From assembly GCA_036496265.1 (NCBI GenBank), contig DASXLL010000030.1, positions 1-30,497 on the forward strand: a DNA stretch of 30,497 nucleotides, written 5' to 3'. Of the stretch, positions 15,935-23,320 are shown piece after piece. Both the position numbers and the translations under genes were made by a program. Each line of letters starts with the position of its first letter. Position 1 is the stretch's first letter. The notes under the pieces were generated by a model. It did not search any database, was not told the origin of the DNA, and saw only the letters and a program-made list of their open reading frames with translations. The DNA is from CAYLLN01 sp036496265. Lineage in GTDB: Bacteria > Planctomycetota > Planctomycetia > Pirellulales > Pirellulaceae.

Positions 15935-16120
15935 TTACGACGAAGCGGTCGTCATCACGGTCGCGACGCTGTTGAACGTCGTATTGGCGTTGCTGCCGAT
16001 CGCTTGAATGGCTGTCAAGCACACGACGATGATCAGCGCGAGCATCACCGCGTATTCCACAGCAGTCGGGCCATCTTCAGACTTCAAAAACGAGCGAATG
16101 TGGCGAATGGCATTGCTCAT
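15935..16120 (-). CDS. flp: Flp/Fap pilin, copy 2
   Basis: Major Tad pilin subunit, 61-residue precursor. A basic leader (MSNAIRHIRSFLKSEDG) precedes the Flp cleavage motif G-PTAVEYAVMLAL, with the Glu-Tyr pair that defines Flp pilins. A single hydrophobic helix and a short tail (NANTTFNSVATVMTTASS) follow. AAGGAAC lies about 8 nt before the start at 16120. It is nearly identical to the upstream flp at 16332-16517 over the mature part, a tandem duplication. A strong hairpin terminator follows. Confidence 0.93.
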   Translation of the reverse strand: MSNAIRHIRSFLKSEDGPTAVEYAVMLALIIVVCLTAIQAIGSNANTTFNSVATVMTTASS

Positions 16121-16331
16121 GGGACAGTTCCTTGGAAATGGTTGACGAGGTCGAGTTAAATCGGGGCGGTGCCGGGCCCCACGATGCTTTCTCATTGCAT
16201 TGTCTTAATTGCGCGCCCGCCCCATCCCAACAATTCGCCCCCGGCGACCGCGCGATAAAACGCGGCCGCCAAGGGCGAAATATGGTGGATGCGGCTAGGA
16301 AGATCTCAGCCGCTGATTAGCAGCCGCCAAT

Positions 16332-16517
16332 TTACGACGAAGCCGGTTGCAGCTTTGTGGCCACGCTGTTGAACGTGGCATTGGCGTTGGAGCCGATCGC
16401 CTGGATGGCGGTCAAGCACACGATGATAATCAGGGCCAGCATCACCGCGTATTCGACCGCGGTGGGGCCATCTTCCGAAACCAGGAAACGTTGCACCTTC
16501 AAAGCGAGATTCTTCAT
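16332..16517 (-). CDS. flp: Flp/Fap pilin, copy 1
   Basis: First gene of the Tad cluster and likely its most expressed, 61-residue precursor. The leader MKNLALKVQRFLVSEDG precedes the same cleavage motif G-PTAVEYAVMLAL. The mature sequence differs from copy 2 at only a few positions (IIIV against IIVV, NANA against NANT, and the tail TKLQPASS). GGAGGA lies 5-6 nt upstream of the ATG at 16517, a good Shine-Dalgarno. The spacer to copy 2 (211 nt) has a weak 6-bp hairpin at 16291-16313 but no T-run. A promoter is expected upstream, in the gene-free region beginning at 16518. Confidence 0.93.
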   Translation of the reverse strand: MKNLALKVQRFLVSEDGPTAVEYAVMLALIIIVCLTAIQAIGSNANATFNSVATKLQPASS

Positions 16518-17116
16518 TGCTTCCTCCGAATAGTGCGCCCGCCAAACGAATGGCGAATACGCGCACCACCAAACAAAAGTGAGTCCGCCCGGCACAGCGA
16601 CTCGCACAAGCCGCCGGCCTGCCTCGTACCGGAACGAGACTCAAACTTCAATTGCTCGCCTCGTCATCTCAAAACCGCTTTCCAGGCAATCGCGCTCGCC
16701 GGCGCGAAGCCAGCGAAGACGTAATCCACCCTTTCGGCAACCAGGCTACCGCCCGAGACACGGGTGGCACTGGCGTGTCGCCAGTGTTCCATGTCGCAGT
16801 CGGCCCTATGGCTTTGCGCCCCGGCATTGCTACCGGTTTGCCCTTTCGAGGATGCAAGGCGGCAGGCCCAAACGGGCATGCCCCGCGAATCCGATTGTTC
16901 GGTCGGGAACCCGACCACTTGTCGAAAGACGAGAAACACACCTGTCCGGATAGAAACGCCGGCCGAAACAGCCAGAATTTCTATCCGAATGAAACCTATG
17001 TCAGATTCCAACAGCGTCAAATTCTGAGCTTGAGGGAATATGGAGCGATTTGGCGAAATCTTCGTGCGCGGGCCGTGTGATCTTGGCGCTGGTAGCGGTT
17101 GTGCCGCTATTAACTG
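16518..17116. other. 600-nt gene-poor region upstream of the flp genes
   Basis: No ORF here has a recognisable product. The frames open on both strands through 16652-17080 translate to repeat-like, basic, compositionally odd sequence. One hairpin repeat lies at 16768-16786. The promoter of the Tad cluster should be in the part nearest 16518; I could not pick out a convincing -35/-10 or -24/-12 element. Confidence 0.5.
16768..16786. repeat. Hairpin repeat, CACTGGCG-TGT-CGCCAGTG
   Basis: A perfect 8-bp stem with a 3-nt loop, preceded by acacgggtgg. It has the same design (8-bp stem, 3-nt loop) as the hairpins at 10061, 10125 and 17368. Confidence 0.7.
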
Positions 17117-17317
17117 TTAGCCGAGCGGAGAACCATATCCTTCGATAATCCGGCCGAGGCCAAACAACGCCGCGCCCAGGATCATGATGAGTAGCATCGC
17201 GCTAACCGAAAATCCGCTGCCGGTGGCGGCGCGCACGCCCGCCGTGAGCTGCATCATCATGCCAAACGGCAGCAGCACGAGGCCGACGACTTGTAGCAGT
17301 TTGCCAAAAGAACGCAT
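17117..17317 (-). CDS. Small two-helix membrane protein, unknown function
   Basis: A 66-residue hypothetical protein with a short basic start (MRSFGKLLQ) and two hydrophobic helices (about 8-27, VVGLVLLPFGMMMQLTAGV, and 38-55, SAMLLIMILGAALFGLGRI). It ends in EGYGSPLG. The coding character and the Met/Leu/Gly composition suggest a real membrane protein. The Shine-Dalgarno is weak (ggtgaag). Its upstream side, within 8 nt of the start codon, is a hairpin repeat cluster (17325-17415). It is divergent from the DUF983 gene. No function can be assigned. Confidence 0.6.
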   Translation of the reverse strand: MRSFGKLLQVVGLVLLPFGMMMQLTAGVRAATGSGFSVSAMLLIMILGAALFGLGRIIEGYGSPLG

Positions 17318-17324
17318 AACTTCA

Positions 17325-17415
17325 CCATCCCAACAGCCGGGAGCAAACCTGCTCCCGGTGCATGCGCGGCAGGCATCTTGCCTGCCATATCATCCCGCAG
17401 GGCTGGAAGCCTGCC
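17325..17415. repeat. Cluster of three hairpin repeats
   Basis: The first element (17325-17360) has a 9-bp stem ccgggagca/tgctcccgg with loop aacc and is 34/36 identical to 20208-20243. The second (17368-17386) is an 8-bp stem ggcaggca/tgcctgcc with loop tct. The third (17396-17415) is a related imperfect stem around gcagggct-gga-agcctgcc. Together they fill most of the 149-nt divergent spacer between the small membrane protein and the DUF983 gene. Confidence 0.8.
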
Positions 17416-17466
17416 CCACATTGTAGCCGGTTGGCATAAATCGCCCGCGCAGGTAGCGTAAGCGTC

Positions 17467-17835
17467 GTGAATCGCTTTTTACTTCTACTTGGCCGAGCCT
17501 TACGCTGCCGCTGCCCGCTATGCGGCCGCGGCCGACTGTTTCGCAACTGGTTCGCAATGTATCCGCGCTGCGAACACTGTGGTGCCACGTTCGAGCGCGA
17601 GCCCGGGTTCTTCCTCGGCTCGATTTACATCAACTACGGCTTAACTGCGTTAATCGTCGCCATCGTCTACCCGCTGCTCCTCTTCCACGGCGGGATGAAT
17701 GAACAAAAGCTACTGATTGGCGCGGTTACCTTCACCGTGATCTTTCCAATCCTCTTATTTCCCTGGGCCCGCAGCATCTGGCTCGGCTTTGATCAGTGGA
17801 ACGACCCGCGGAGCGGCGAAGAAATGCCGCAATAA
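17467..17835 (+). CDS. DUF983 membrane protein
   Basis: A 122-residue protein of the DUF983 family. The N-terminus carries paired zinc-ribbon-like cysteines, CPLCGRGRLF (residues about 16-25) and YPRCEHCGATFEREPGFF (about 32-49). The conserved GSIYINYGLTALI leads into the first helix and a second helix follows (AVTFTVIFPILLFPWARSIW). It ends with FDQWNDPR, also typical. The start is a GTG at 17467. The function is unknown; I recall family members near cytochrome oxidase genes, so a link to the oxidase genes in this window is possible but inferred only. Confidence 0.85.
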   Translation: MNRFLLLLGRALRCRCPLCGRGRLFRNWFAMYPRCEHCGATFEREPGFFLGSIYINYGLTALIVAIVYPLLLFHGGMNEQKLLIGAVTFTVIFPILLFPWARSIWLGFDQWNDPRSGEEMPQ

Positions 17836-17938
17836 CGGCTGGCAGTTTCGATACAACCTGCAAAGGTTCCCCGACCAGCGCGATAGATGCGAACTAATCT
17901 TGAGCATCGCTTCCGCTTCGCCTCGTTTGCCACTCGCC

Positions 17939-19432
17939 ATGAAGCTTCAATTCACGTCCACGCCGCTGCGACTGATGTTTCCGGCTGTAGTGGCGTTCAT
18001 CGCGCTCGTCACCAACGGCGACTATCTGTGCGACTTCTGGCATCACCTGGCTCGTGGCCGGGCGATTGTCCAGCAAGGTCGGCTGGTGAATGAGGACCTC
18101 TTCACGTTCACCGTCGCGGGTCAGCCGCTGGTCGATGTTAATTGGCTGACGCAGGTTGGCTATTACGAGCTGTTTCAAATCGGCGGACTCGGCCTCGTGA
18201 AAGTTTGCAATGCCCTGATAATCGCGGCGACGATCGCGCTCGTGACGTGGCAGGTGTGGCGAACTTCAAAATCGGCGGTATGGGCTTCCGGTGCGGGCAT
18301 TATTGCGTTTTTGGGCTGCTGGCAGACGCTGAGCATCCGACCGCAAAGCGTGTCGATGCTTTTTTTCGCAGGTGAGTGTCTGGCTTTGGAGTTGGCCGGT
18401 CGTCGCCGCACTTGGCTCATGGCCCCGCCGCTTCTCGCCCTGGTCTGGGTAAATGTTCACGGCGCGTTTCCGCTGGCCTGGGTGCTGGTTGGCATTCATT
18501 TCACCGCTACCGTGATTGATGGGTTTCTCAAATGCGGCTGGCGGGTAATTGGAAGCAAGCAAGTTCACGCCTTGGCAGGTTGCCTGGCAGTGACGATGCT
18601 GGCGACACTCGTCAATCCGTATGGTTGGCATGTCTATCAATACGTCGGCGGTACGTCGTCGCTCGCTGCCCAGAGGCACATCGATGAATGGATGCCGCCG
18701 CCGCTCGGCCGCTTCATTGGCATCATGTGGCTAGCGTCGCTCTTGATCTCGATTGTAGCTTTGGCCCGCTCTCGGCGGCGTCTGACGCTGCTTGAGGCTC
18801 TGATGCTGGTGGCATTCGCAATTCTGGCCGCCGGATCGGTGCGAATGATCGTGTGGTGGTTCCTGGTTCTGGCTCCGATCCTGGCCGCTTCTCTCACCCG
18901 GCTGATACCCCGCGTTTTAAACGCGGTGGATGACGATCAGCCTGCATGGAGCAACACGATCTGCGCAGCCGCACTGGCGCTGATGGCCGTTATTTGCCTT
19001 CCCGGCTTTGCTGAATACAACCCGCTCATTCATCGGCACCGCACCGAGTCGGACTTGGAAACCGTCGCCGCGCAGATTCGCAGCCAGCCTCTCAGTCCGC
19101 GCATTTTCAGTCGGTTCGAATGGGGCGAGTATCTGGCTTGGACGTTGGCGGGCAAAGCAACCGTTTTCATGGATGCACGAATCGAGATCGTTCCTGACGA
19201 TGTCTGGTCCAACTATGCCTGCATCACGTGCGGAGGACCAAATTGGCAGCAAATTCTCGATCGTTACCGCGTCGATGCATTGATCCTCGACGCGACCTAT
19301 CACGCGCGCACAGGACTGCTCGCGGAGGTTGAACATTCGCCGCATTGGCGGAGGATTGACCAACAAGGCCCTGTCGTCGTGTTCGCGAGGACCGGCGAGC
19401 ATTCGGCAGCGATCGTCTCAGTCTCCGAATGA
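17939..19432 (+). CDS. Polytopic membrane protein, GT-C-like, unknown function
   Basis: A 497-residue protein with about ten hydrophobic helices in the first 375 residues and a soluble C-terminal domain of about 115 residues. The first extracytoplasmic loop, NGDYLCDFWHHLARGRAIVQQGRLVNEDLFTFTVAGQPLVDVNWLTQ, resembles the acidic D-x-W-h-x-x-x-G loop of GT-C-type glycosyltransferase-like membrane proteins; the catalytic assignment is not certain. The ATG at 17939 is chosen because it begins MKLQFTSTPLRLMF directly before helix 1. An upstream start at 17789 would overlap the DUF983 gene by 47 nt. No clear Shine-Dalgarno is visible. It is convergent with the CPTCK protein gene. Confidence 0.75.
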   Translation: MKLQFTSTPLRLMFPAVVAFIALVTNGDYLCDFWHHLARGRAIVQQGRLVNEDLFTFTVAGQPLVDVNWLTQVGYYELFQIGGLGLVKVCNALIIAATIALVTWQVWRTSKSAVWASGAGIIAFLGCWQTLSIRPQSVSMLFFAGECLALELAGRRRTWLMAPPLLALVWVNVHGAFPLAWVLVGIHFTATVIDGFLKCGWRVIGSKQVHALAGCLAVTMLATLVNPYGWHVYQYVGGTSSLAAQRHIDEWMPPPLGRFIGIMWLASLLISIVALARSRRRLTLLEALMLVAFAILAAGSVRMIVWWFLVLAPILAASLTRLIPRVLNAVDDDQPAWSNTICAAALALMAVICLPGFAEYNPLIHRHRTESDLETVAAQIRSQPLSPRIFSRFEWGEYLAWTLAGKATVFMDARIEIVPDDVWSNYACITCGGPNWQQILDRYRVDALILDATYHARTGLLAEVEHSPHWRRIDQQGPVVVFARTGEHSAAIVSVSE

Positions 19433-19469
19433 TCGCTTAAGGTCACAGGGGATGGCGATCCAATCACGG

Positions 19470-19718
19470 TTACACTTTTGCCGCCTGCGCCTTCGCCTTC
19501 CGCACTTCCCAATAAAAATACGCGCACAGACTGCCGAAAATCAGCGGCGGCATCGAGAGCATGAATATGATGCTGTAGGCATAGCCGCGGACCAAATTGG
19601 CCGATGCCGGATCATGCGCCATGTTGTCTTTGCACGTCGGGCATGCTGACGCCACGGCACAAACGCCAACGGTAATGGCCAGTGCGATACATACCGACTT
19701 GAGAATTTGCCGATTCAT
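19470..19718 (-). CDS. Small CPTCK membrane protein in the SCO1/DUF420 operon
   Basis: An 82-residue protein, not assigned to a named family. Residues 1-25 are a signal peptide or first helix (SVCIALAITVGVCAVASA). It is followed at once by C-P-T-C-K-D-N-M (residues 26-33), a CxxC with a nearby Met that could bind copper or act as a thiol pair. A second helix (about 47-69, AYSIIFMLSMPPLIFGSLCAYFYW) and a short basic tail follow. It is the last gene of a minus-strand series permease-SCO1-DUF420-this, 21 nt after the DUF420 stop. The context suggests a role in oxidase copper or heme handling in the periplasm; this is inference. Confidence 0.8.
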   Translation of the reverse strand: MNRQILKSVCIALAITVGVCAVASACPTCKDNMAHDPASANLVRGYAYSIIFMLSMPPLIFGSLCAYFYWEVRKAKAQAAKV

Positions 19719-19739
19719 GCCAGCCCTTAGTTTACGGCG

Positions 19740-20186
19740 CTAACTTCGCGGCGGATAGATCTGATACAGCAGCAGATAAACAATGACGCCGGTAATCGAA
19801 ACATAGAGCCAAATCGGAAATGTCCACCAGGCTAGCTTGCGATGCGCAAGACGGCGGTCGGCAAGACCAAGCCAAATCGTGATGACCGCCAAAAACGGCA
19901 CTGCCGCCGCGAGCAAGACATGCGACAGCAGCAGCGCGTAATACCCATACCGAATTGCGTCCGGCGGATAACTCGGAAACCGTTTGCTTCCGCCCGGAAT
20001 GTTGAAGTGATAAGTCAAATAGCACGCCAGAAAAACGACTGAAACGCCAAAACAGGCCAACATCGTCCATTTGTGCGCGATCTCTTGCCGCCGCTTGATT
20101 TGCACATAACCAACAATCAGTAGCACCGTCGCCAGCGCATTGAGAGCCGCATTAATGTGAGGCAAGATTTCAATGGCGGCTGGCAA
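19740..20186 (-). CDS. DUF420 protein (CtaM/YozB-like oxidase assembly factor)
   Basis: A four- to five-helix membrane protein of 148 residues. In Staphylococcus the DUF420 protein CtaM is needed for function of the aa3 oxidase. Motifs seen: LPHINAALNALATVLLIVGY at the N-terminus, then RRQEIAHKWTMLACF (His near the end of helix 1), YLTYHF and LLLSHVLLAAAVP with conserved His residues, and RKLAWWTFPIWLYVSITGVIVYLLLY at the C-terminus. I chose the TTG at 20186 (AGGA about 8 nt upstream). The alternative TTG at 20216 lies inside the hairpin repeat 20208-20243, and no ATG is available. It sits between SCO1 and the CPTCK gene. Confidence 0.85.
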   Translation of the reverse strand: MPAAIEILPHINAALNALATVLLIVGYVQIKRRQEIAHKWTMLACFGVSVVFLACYLTYHFNIPGGSKRFPSYPPDAIRYGYYALLLSHVLLAAAVPFLAVITIWLGLADRRLAHRKLAWWTFPIWLYVSITGVIVYLLLYQIYPPRS

Positions 20187-20207
20187 TGAGATGTCCTGGT
20201 TTACTCT

Positions 20208-20243
20208 CCATCGCAACAGCCGGGAGCAAACTTGCTCCCGGTG
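20208..20243. repeat. Hairpin repeat, CCGGGAGCA type, copy 2
   Basis: It is 34/36 identical to 17325-17360, with a 9-bp stem ccgggagca/tgctcccgg. Both copies lie directly upstream of minus-strand gene starts. Confidence 0.85.
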
Positions 20244-20280
20244 AGCGGCGAGCTGACGTTGATTTAAATGGACGGGAATT

Positions 20281-20302
20281 CCGGGACCAGGTTTGGTCCC
20301 GG
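20281..20302. repeat. Hairpin repeat, CCGGGACCA type, inverted variant
   Basis: A 9-bp stem ccgggacca/tggtcccgg with a 4-nt loop. Read on the minus strand the loop is aacc, as in the CCGGGAGCA copies, and one stem pair is swapped (G-C for C-G) with both partners changed. It lies 4 nt after the SCO1 stop codon. Confidence 0.8.
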
Positions 20303-20305
20303 CAA

Positions 20306-20983
20306 TTAGGTTTGAGGAGCTTTCAGCTGTTCTTCAGCGGGAGGTTCTGTTTCGGCAAGCAGCTTATCGACCAGCAACCGCAACTGCGCCATCTCATCAA
20401 GCTTATTCCAAATGAACGTGCCCCGGATTTTGCCCCACTTATCGCACACGATGAGGCGCTCTGTGTGAGTTTGCTTGTCTAACGCAACGCCGAACAACTC
20501 GCCGGCGACGCGGCGGATATAAATCAGCTTACCGGTCAGAAACAGCCACTGATCCGGCGTCGCGTTGAGCTTGACGGCGTATTCAGCTAGCCGCTCGGGC
20601 GAGTCGATATCCGGATCGCAAGTGATGCTGACGCAAACCACATCTTTGCCCGCGTACGCTTGTTCAACGTCACGGACCTGCATGTTTTGCCGCAGGCAAT
20701 TCGCCGGGCACGACGAAAAGAAAAAGCTGACCAACCGCACTTTGCCCGTCAATTCGCTCCACCGGACCGTCTTGCCGCTCCGCTCGGTCAACGTGAAATC
20801 AGTCAACCAATCGGACTGACTGTCCGGAGGCAATTTCTGATATTCAGCATCAACGACCGCTTCCGACCCATGACCAACCGCGCCGCCCTTCGCATCGCGC
20901 GAGACTTTATACGCCACAGCCGCGAAGACCACCGAGCTGCCGATCAGAGCGATCAACGAAACCACGAAACCCACCCGATTCAT
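20306..20983 (-). CDS. SCO1/SenC family copper chaperone
   Basis: Thioredoxin-fold copper protein that helps build the CuA centre of cytochrome oxidase, 225 residues. An N-terminal membrane anchor at 5-25 (GFVVSLIALIGSSVVFAAVAY) is followed by the periplasmic domain. Copper ligands are the CxxxC pair in SSCPANCLRQN (Cys92 and Cys96) and the distal His in KQTHTERL (about 173). Core strands are VRLVSFFFSSC and VVCVSITCDPDIDSPE. The start at 20983 overlaps the permease stop as ATGA, so translation is coupled with the ABC permease. An upstream in-frame extension into the permease gene is not credible. Confidence 0.93.
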   Translation of the reverse strand: MNRVGFVVSLIALIGSSVVFAAVAYKVSRDAKGGAVGHGSEAVVDAEYQKLPPDSQSDWLTDFTLTERSGKTVRWSELTGKVRLVSFFFSSCPANCLRQNMQVRDVEQAYAGKDVVCVSITCDPDIDSPERLAEYAVKLNATPDQWLFLTGKLIYIRRVAGELFGVALDKQTHTERLIVCDKWGKIRGTFIWNKLDEMAQLRLLVDKLLAETEPPAEEQLKAPQT

Positions 20984-21801
20984 TGCAAGTCTCCACTCGT
21001 TCTCTGCCGGCTGATCCACACGGCCAAGCCAAACGCCGCCGCCGCAAACACTAATGTTACCAGCCAACTCGCCATTAGGCTCGGCACCCAAGCTTCGTGA
21101 TATTCGGCTGCCGGCGACAAAATCCGCCGCACCCCGCCGACCGCATAGCTCAGGGGATTGGCCCGCATTGCCAGACCTAAGAGCCAGTCCCGCCAACCGG
21201 CATCCGTCGCAATCGCTGGAGCGGGAAAAAAGCCGCCCGAGAGCAGCCACAGCGGCATCAGCACGAGGTTCATGATCGCATGAAAGCCCTGTGTGCTGTC
21301 CGTTTTCCAGGCGAAGAAAGTCCCCAGGCTCGTGATTGCGAGCGAGGCAACGAAGAGAAACAGCACCAGCTCTATCGCGGCGAGTGGCGAGAGGACGATC
21401 GGCAAAGTCAGTCCCAAGAGGAGGAATATCAGCCCCTGAGCGACGGCTACAATCGTCCCACCAAGAACTTTGCCTAGGATCACCGACCACCGCGGAATCG
21501 GTGAGACCAAGACTCCCTGCAAAAAACCCTCGCGGCGGTCTTCAATAATCGAAATGGATGAGAAAATCGCCGTGAACAGAACCATCAGCAGCAAACTGCC
21601 AGGAAAGAAGTAGTACAGAAAGCTCTGCGTCTGCTGCCCCGCGTTTAACTTGAACGAGCTCGCCATCCCCGCCCCGAACAGCAGCCAGAACACCAGCGGC
21701 GTTCCAATCGACCCGACGATCCGATTCCGCTGACGGAAAAAGCGGATGATCTCGCGCCAGGCAAGCGACGCGGAGGCAAAAGCGGCTGTTCTGCTGTCCA
21801 T
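20980..21801 (-). CDS. ABC-2 type transporter permease
   Basis: Membrane component of an ABC exporter, 273 residues with six hydrophobic helices. ABC-2 family signatures include WREIIRFFRQRNRIVGSIGTPLVFWLLFG at the N-terminus, then IIEDRREGFLQGVLVSPIPRWSVILGKVLGGT in the cytoplasmic loop, and LMPLWLLSGGFFP before the fifth helix. No ATPase is adjacent. The best candidate partner in the window is the ATPase at 5544-6476, the last gene of the oxidase operon on the other strand. It is the first gene of the operon permease-SCO1-DUF420-CPTCK protein. An agccgc/gcggct inverted repeat lies about 20-45 nt upstream. Confidence 0.92.
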   Translation of the reverse strand: MDSRTAAFASASLAWREIIRFFRQRNRIVGSIGTPLVFWLLFGAGMASSFKLNAGQQTQSFLYYFFPGSLLLMVLFTAIFSSISIIEDRREGFLQGVLVSPIPRWSVILGKVLGGTIVAVAQGLIFLLLGLTLPIVLSPLAAIELVLFLFVASLAITSLGTFFAWKTDSTQGFHAIMNLVLMPLWLLSGGFFPAPAIATDAGWRDWLLGLAMRANPLSYAVGGVRRILSPAAEYHEAWVPSLMASWLVTLVFAAAAFGLAVWISRQRTSGDLQ

Positions 21802-21993
21802 TCCAACTCTTGAGCTCTCAGCCGCTCATTTTGGGGCGGCTCATGATTTCCTCAATATACCTGTGATGTTTAATCTTCGCATGGGAGGCAAAACCGCTGT
21901 CGCCAGCATAATTGGTCAGGAAAACTTTGCCGTTTTGAGCCCAAAGCGTACGATTCCGATGGTGCATTCGCGCCATTGAAAGGTTCTTCTGTC

Positions 21994-23313
21994 ATGACCC
22001 AGCGATCCGACGCTTTGCAAGTACCGTGGATTCGGACCGAATTGCCCGGTCCGCGGGCCGGCCAGCTCATTGCGACCGACGAGCAATACACGTCGCCGTC
22101 TTACACGCGGGTCTATCCATTGGCCGTCGAACGCGGCTATGGCGCGGTGATCGAAGACGTCGATGGCAACCGCTTTCTCGATTTCACCGCCGGCATCGCT
22201 GTCTGTTCGACCGGCCATTGCCATCCGCGCGTCGTCGCGGCTGTTCAGCAGCAGGCGGCCAAGCTGCTCCACATGTCGGGCACGGATTTTTACTACGCGC
22301 CCCAGGGCGAACTAGCCAAGAAGCTCGCGGAAATAACCCCCGGCAGCGGCGCCAAGCGCGTCTTCTTTACGAATAGCGGCGCCGAGTCGGTGGAAGCTGC
22401 CTTCAAACTGGCCCGCTATCACACCGGCCGCCAGCACATGATCGCCTTTTTCGGCGCCTTTCACGGCCGCACCCTCGGCGCGCTCTCACTCACCGGCAGC
22501 AAGGTCGTCCAGCGCCGCGGCTTCGCCCCATTGATTCCGATGGTCAGCCATGTCGATTATCCCAACGATTACCGCGACTTAAAGAGTCTCGACTGCCTGA
22601 ACCAACTCGAAGACCTCTTCAAGCGCACGGTCGCGCCTCAAGAAGTCGCCGGCCTCATCGTCGAGCCAATTCAAGGCGAAGGCGGCTACATCGTCCCGCC
22701 GCCCGAGTTTCATCGGGAATTGCGAAAGCTCTGCGACAAGCACGGCATCTTGATGATCGTCGATGAAGTCCAGTCCGGCATGGGCCGCACCGGCAAGATG
22801 TTCGCGATGGAACACTGGGACGTCGTGCCAGACATCGTTTGCCTGGCAAAGGGCATTGCCAGCGGAATGCCGCTCGGCGCGATCATCGCGCGGGCCGACA
22901 TCATGGATTGGGGGCCCGGATCACACGCCAGCACATTCGGCGGCAATCCCGTTTCCTGCGTCGCGGCACTGGAAACGATCAAGCTGCTCGAAGAAGAGCT
23001 AATCGAGAATGCCAGTGCCATTGGCGGCTATTTGAAGAACCGTCTCAGCGAATTAAAGGGCTCGCACAAGTTAATTGGCGACGTCCGCGGGCTCGGCCTG
23101 ATGATCGGCGCGGAGCTTGTCCGCGATCGAGCGACAAAAGAACCCGCCAACACCGAGCGCGACGAAATCGTGCAAAGTTGCTTCCGTCACGGCCTCCTCA
23201 TGCTCGGCTGCGGCGTTAGCACGCTGCGTTTTTGCCCACCGCTCGTGATCACGAGGGAGCAGTGCGATACGGCCGTCGGAATTCTCGATGACATTCTGAA
23301 AAAATGGGATTAA
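21994..23313 (+). CDS. Class III aminotransferase (acetylornithine/4-aminobutyrate/lysine type)
   Basis: PLP-dependent omega-aminotransferase, 439 residues from the ATG at 21994 (AAAGG about 10 nt upstream; the TTG at 21976 is less likely). Active-site features are GNRFLDFTAGIAVCSTGHCHP (58-78), phosphate-binding NSGAE (127-131), FHGRT (156-160), VEPIQGEGG (223-231), Asp257 in IVDEVQSGMGRTG, and the PLP lysine Lys286 in CLAKGIASGMPLGA. It ends 7 nt before an ALDH7-type dehydrogenase gene. That pairing suggests it makes an aldehyde oxidised by the next enzyme, plausibly lysine to aminoadipate semialdehyde. From sequence alone GABA or acetylornithine remain possible substrates. Confidence 0.9.
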   Translation: MTQRSDALQVPWIRTELPGPRAGQLIATDEQYTSPSYTRVYPLAVERGYGAVIEDVDGNRFLDFTAGIAVCSTGHCHPRVVAAVQQQAAKLLHMSGTDFYYAPQGELAKKLAEITPGSGAKRVFFTNSGAESVEAAFKLARYHTGRQHMIAFFGAFHGRTLGALSLTGSKVVQRRGFAPLIPMVSHVDYPNDYRDLKSLDCLNQLEDLFKRTVAPQEVAGLIVEPIQGEGGYIVPPPEFHRELRKLCDKHGILMIVDEVQSGMGRTGKMFAMEHWDVVPDIVCLAKGIASGMPLGAIIARADIMDWGPGSHASTFGGNPVSCVAALETIKLLEEELIENASAIGGYLKNRLSELKGSHKLIGDVRGLGLMIGAELVRDRATKEPANTERDEIVQSCFRHGLLMLGCGVSTLRFCPPLVITREQCDTAVGILDDILKKWD

Positions 23314-23320
23314 TCGACGC

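Noticed and set aside
16291..16313. gcggct/agccgc hairpin between the two flp genes as a terminator
   Set aside because: The stem is 6 bp with a long loop and no T-run on the minus strand, too weak to call.
16652..17080. Overlapping open frames on both strands upstream of flp
   Set aside because: The translations pass through a hairpin repeat (16768-16786), are compositionally odd and have no Shine-Dalgarno; no recognisable protein.
20306..21490. Longer start for SCO1 reaching into the permease gene
   Set aside because: The extension lies in another frame of the permease and has no SCO features; the ATG at 20983 with ATGA overlap is natural.
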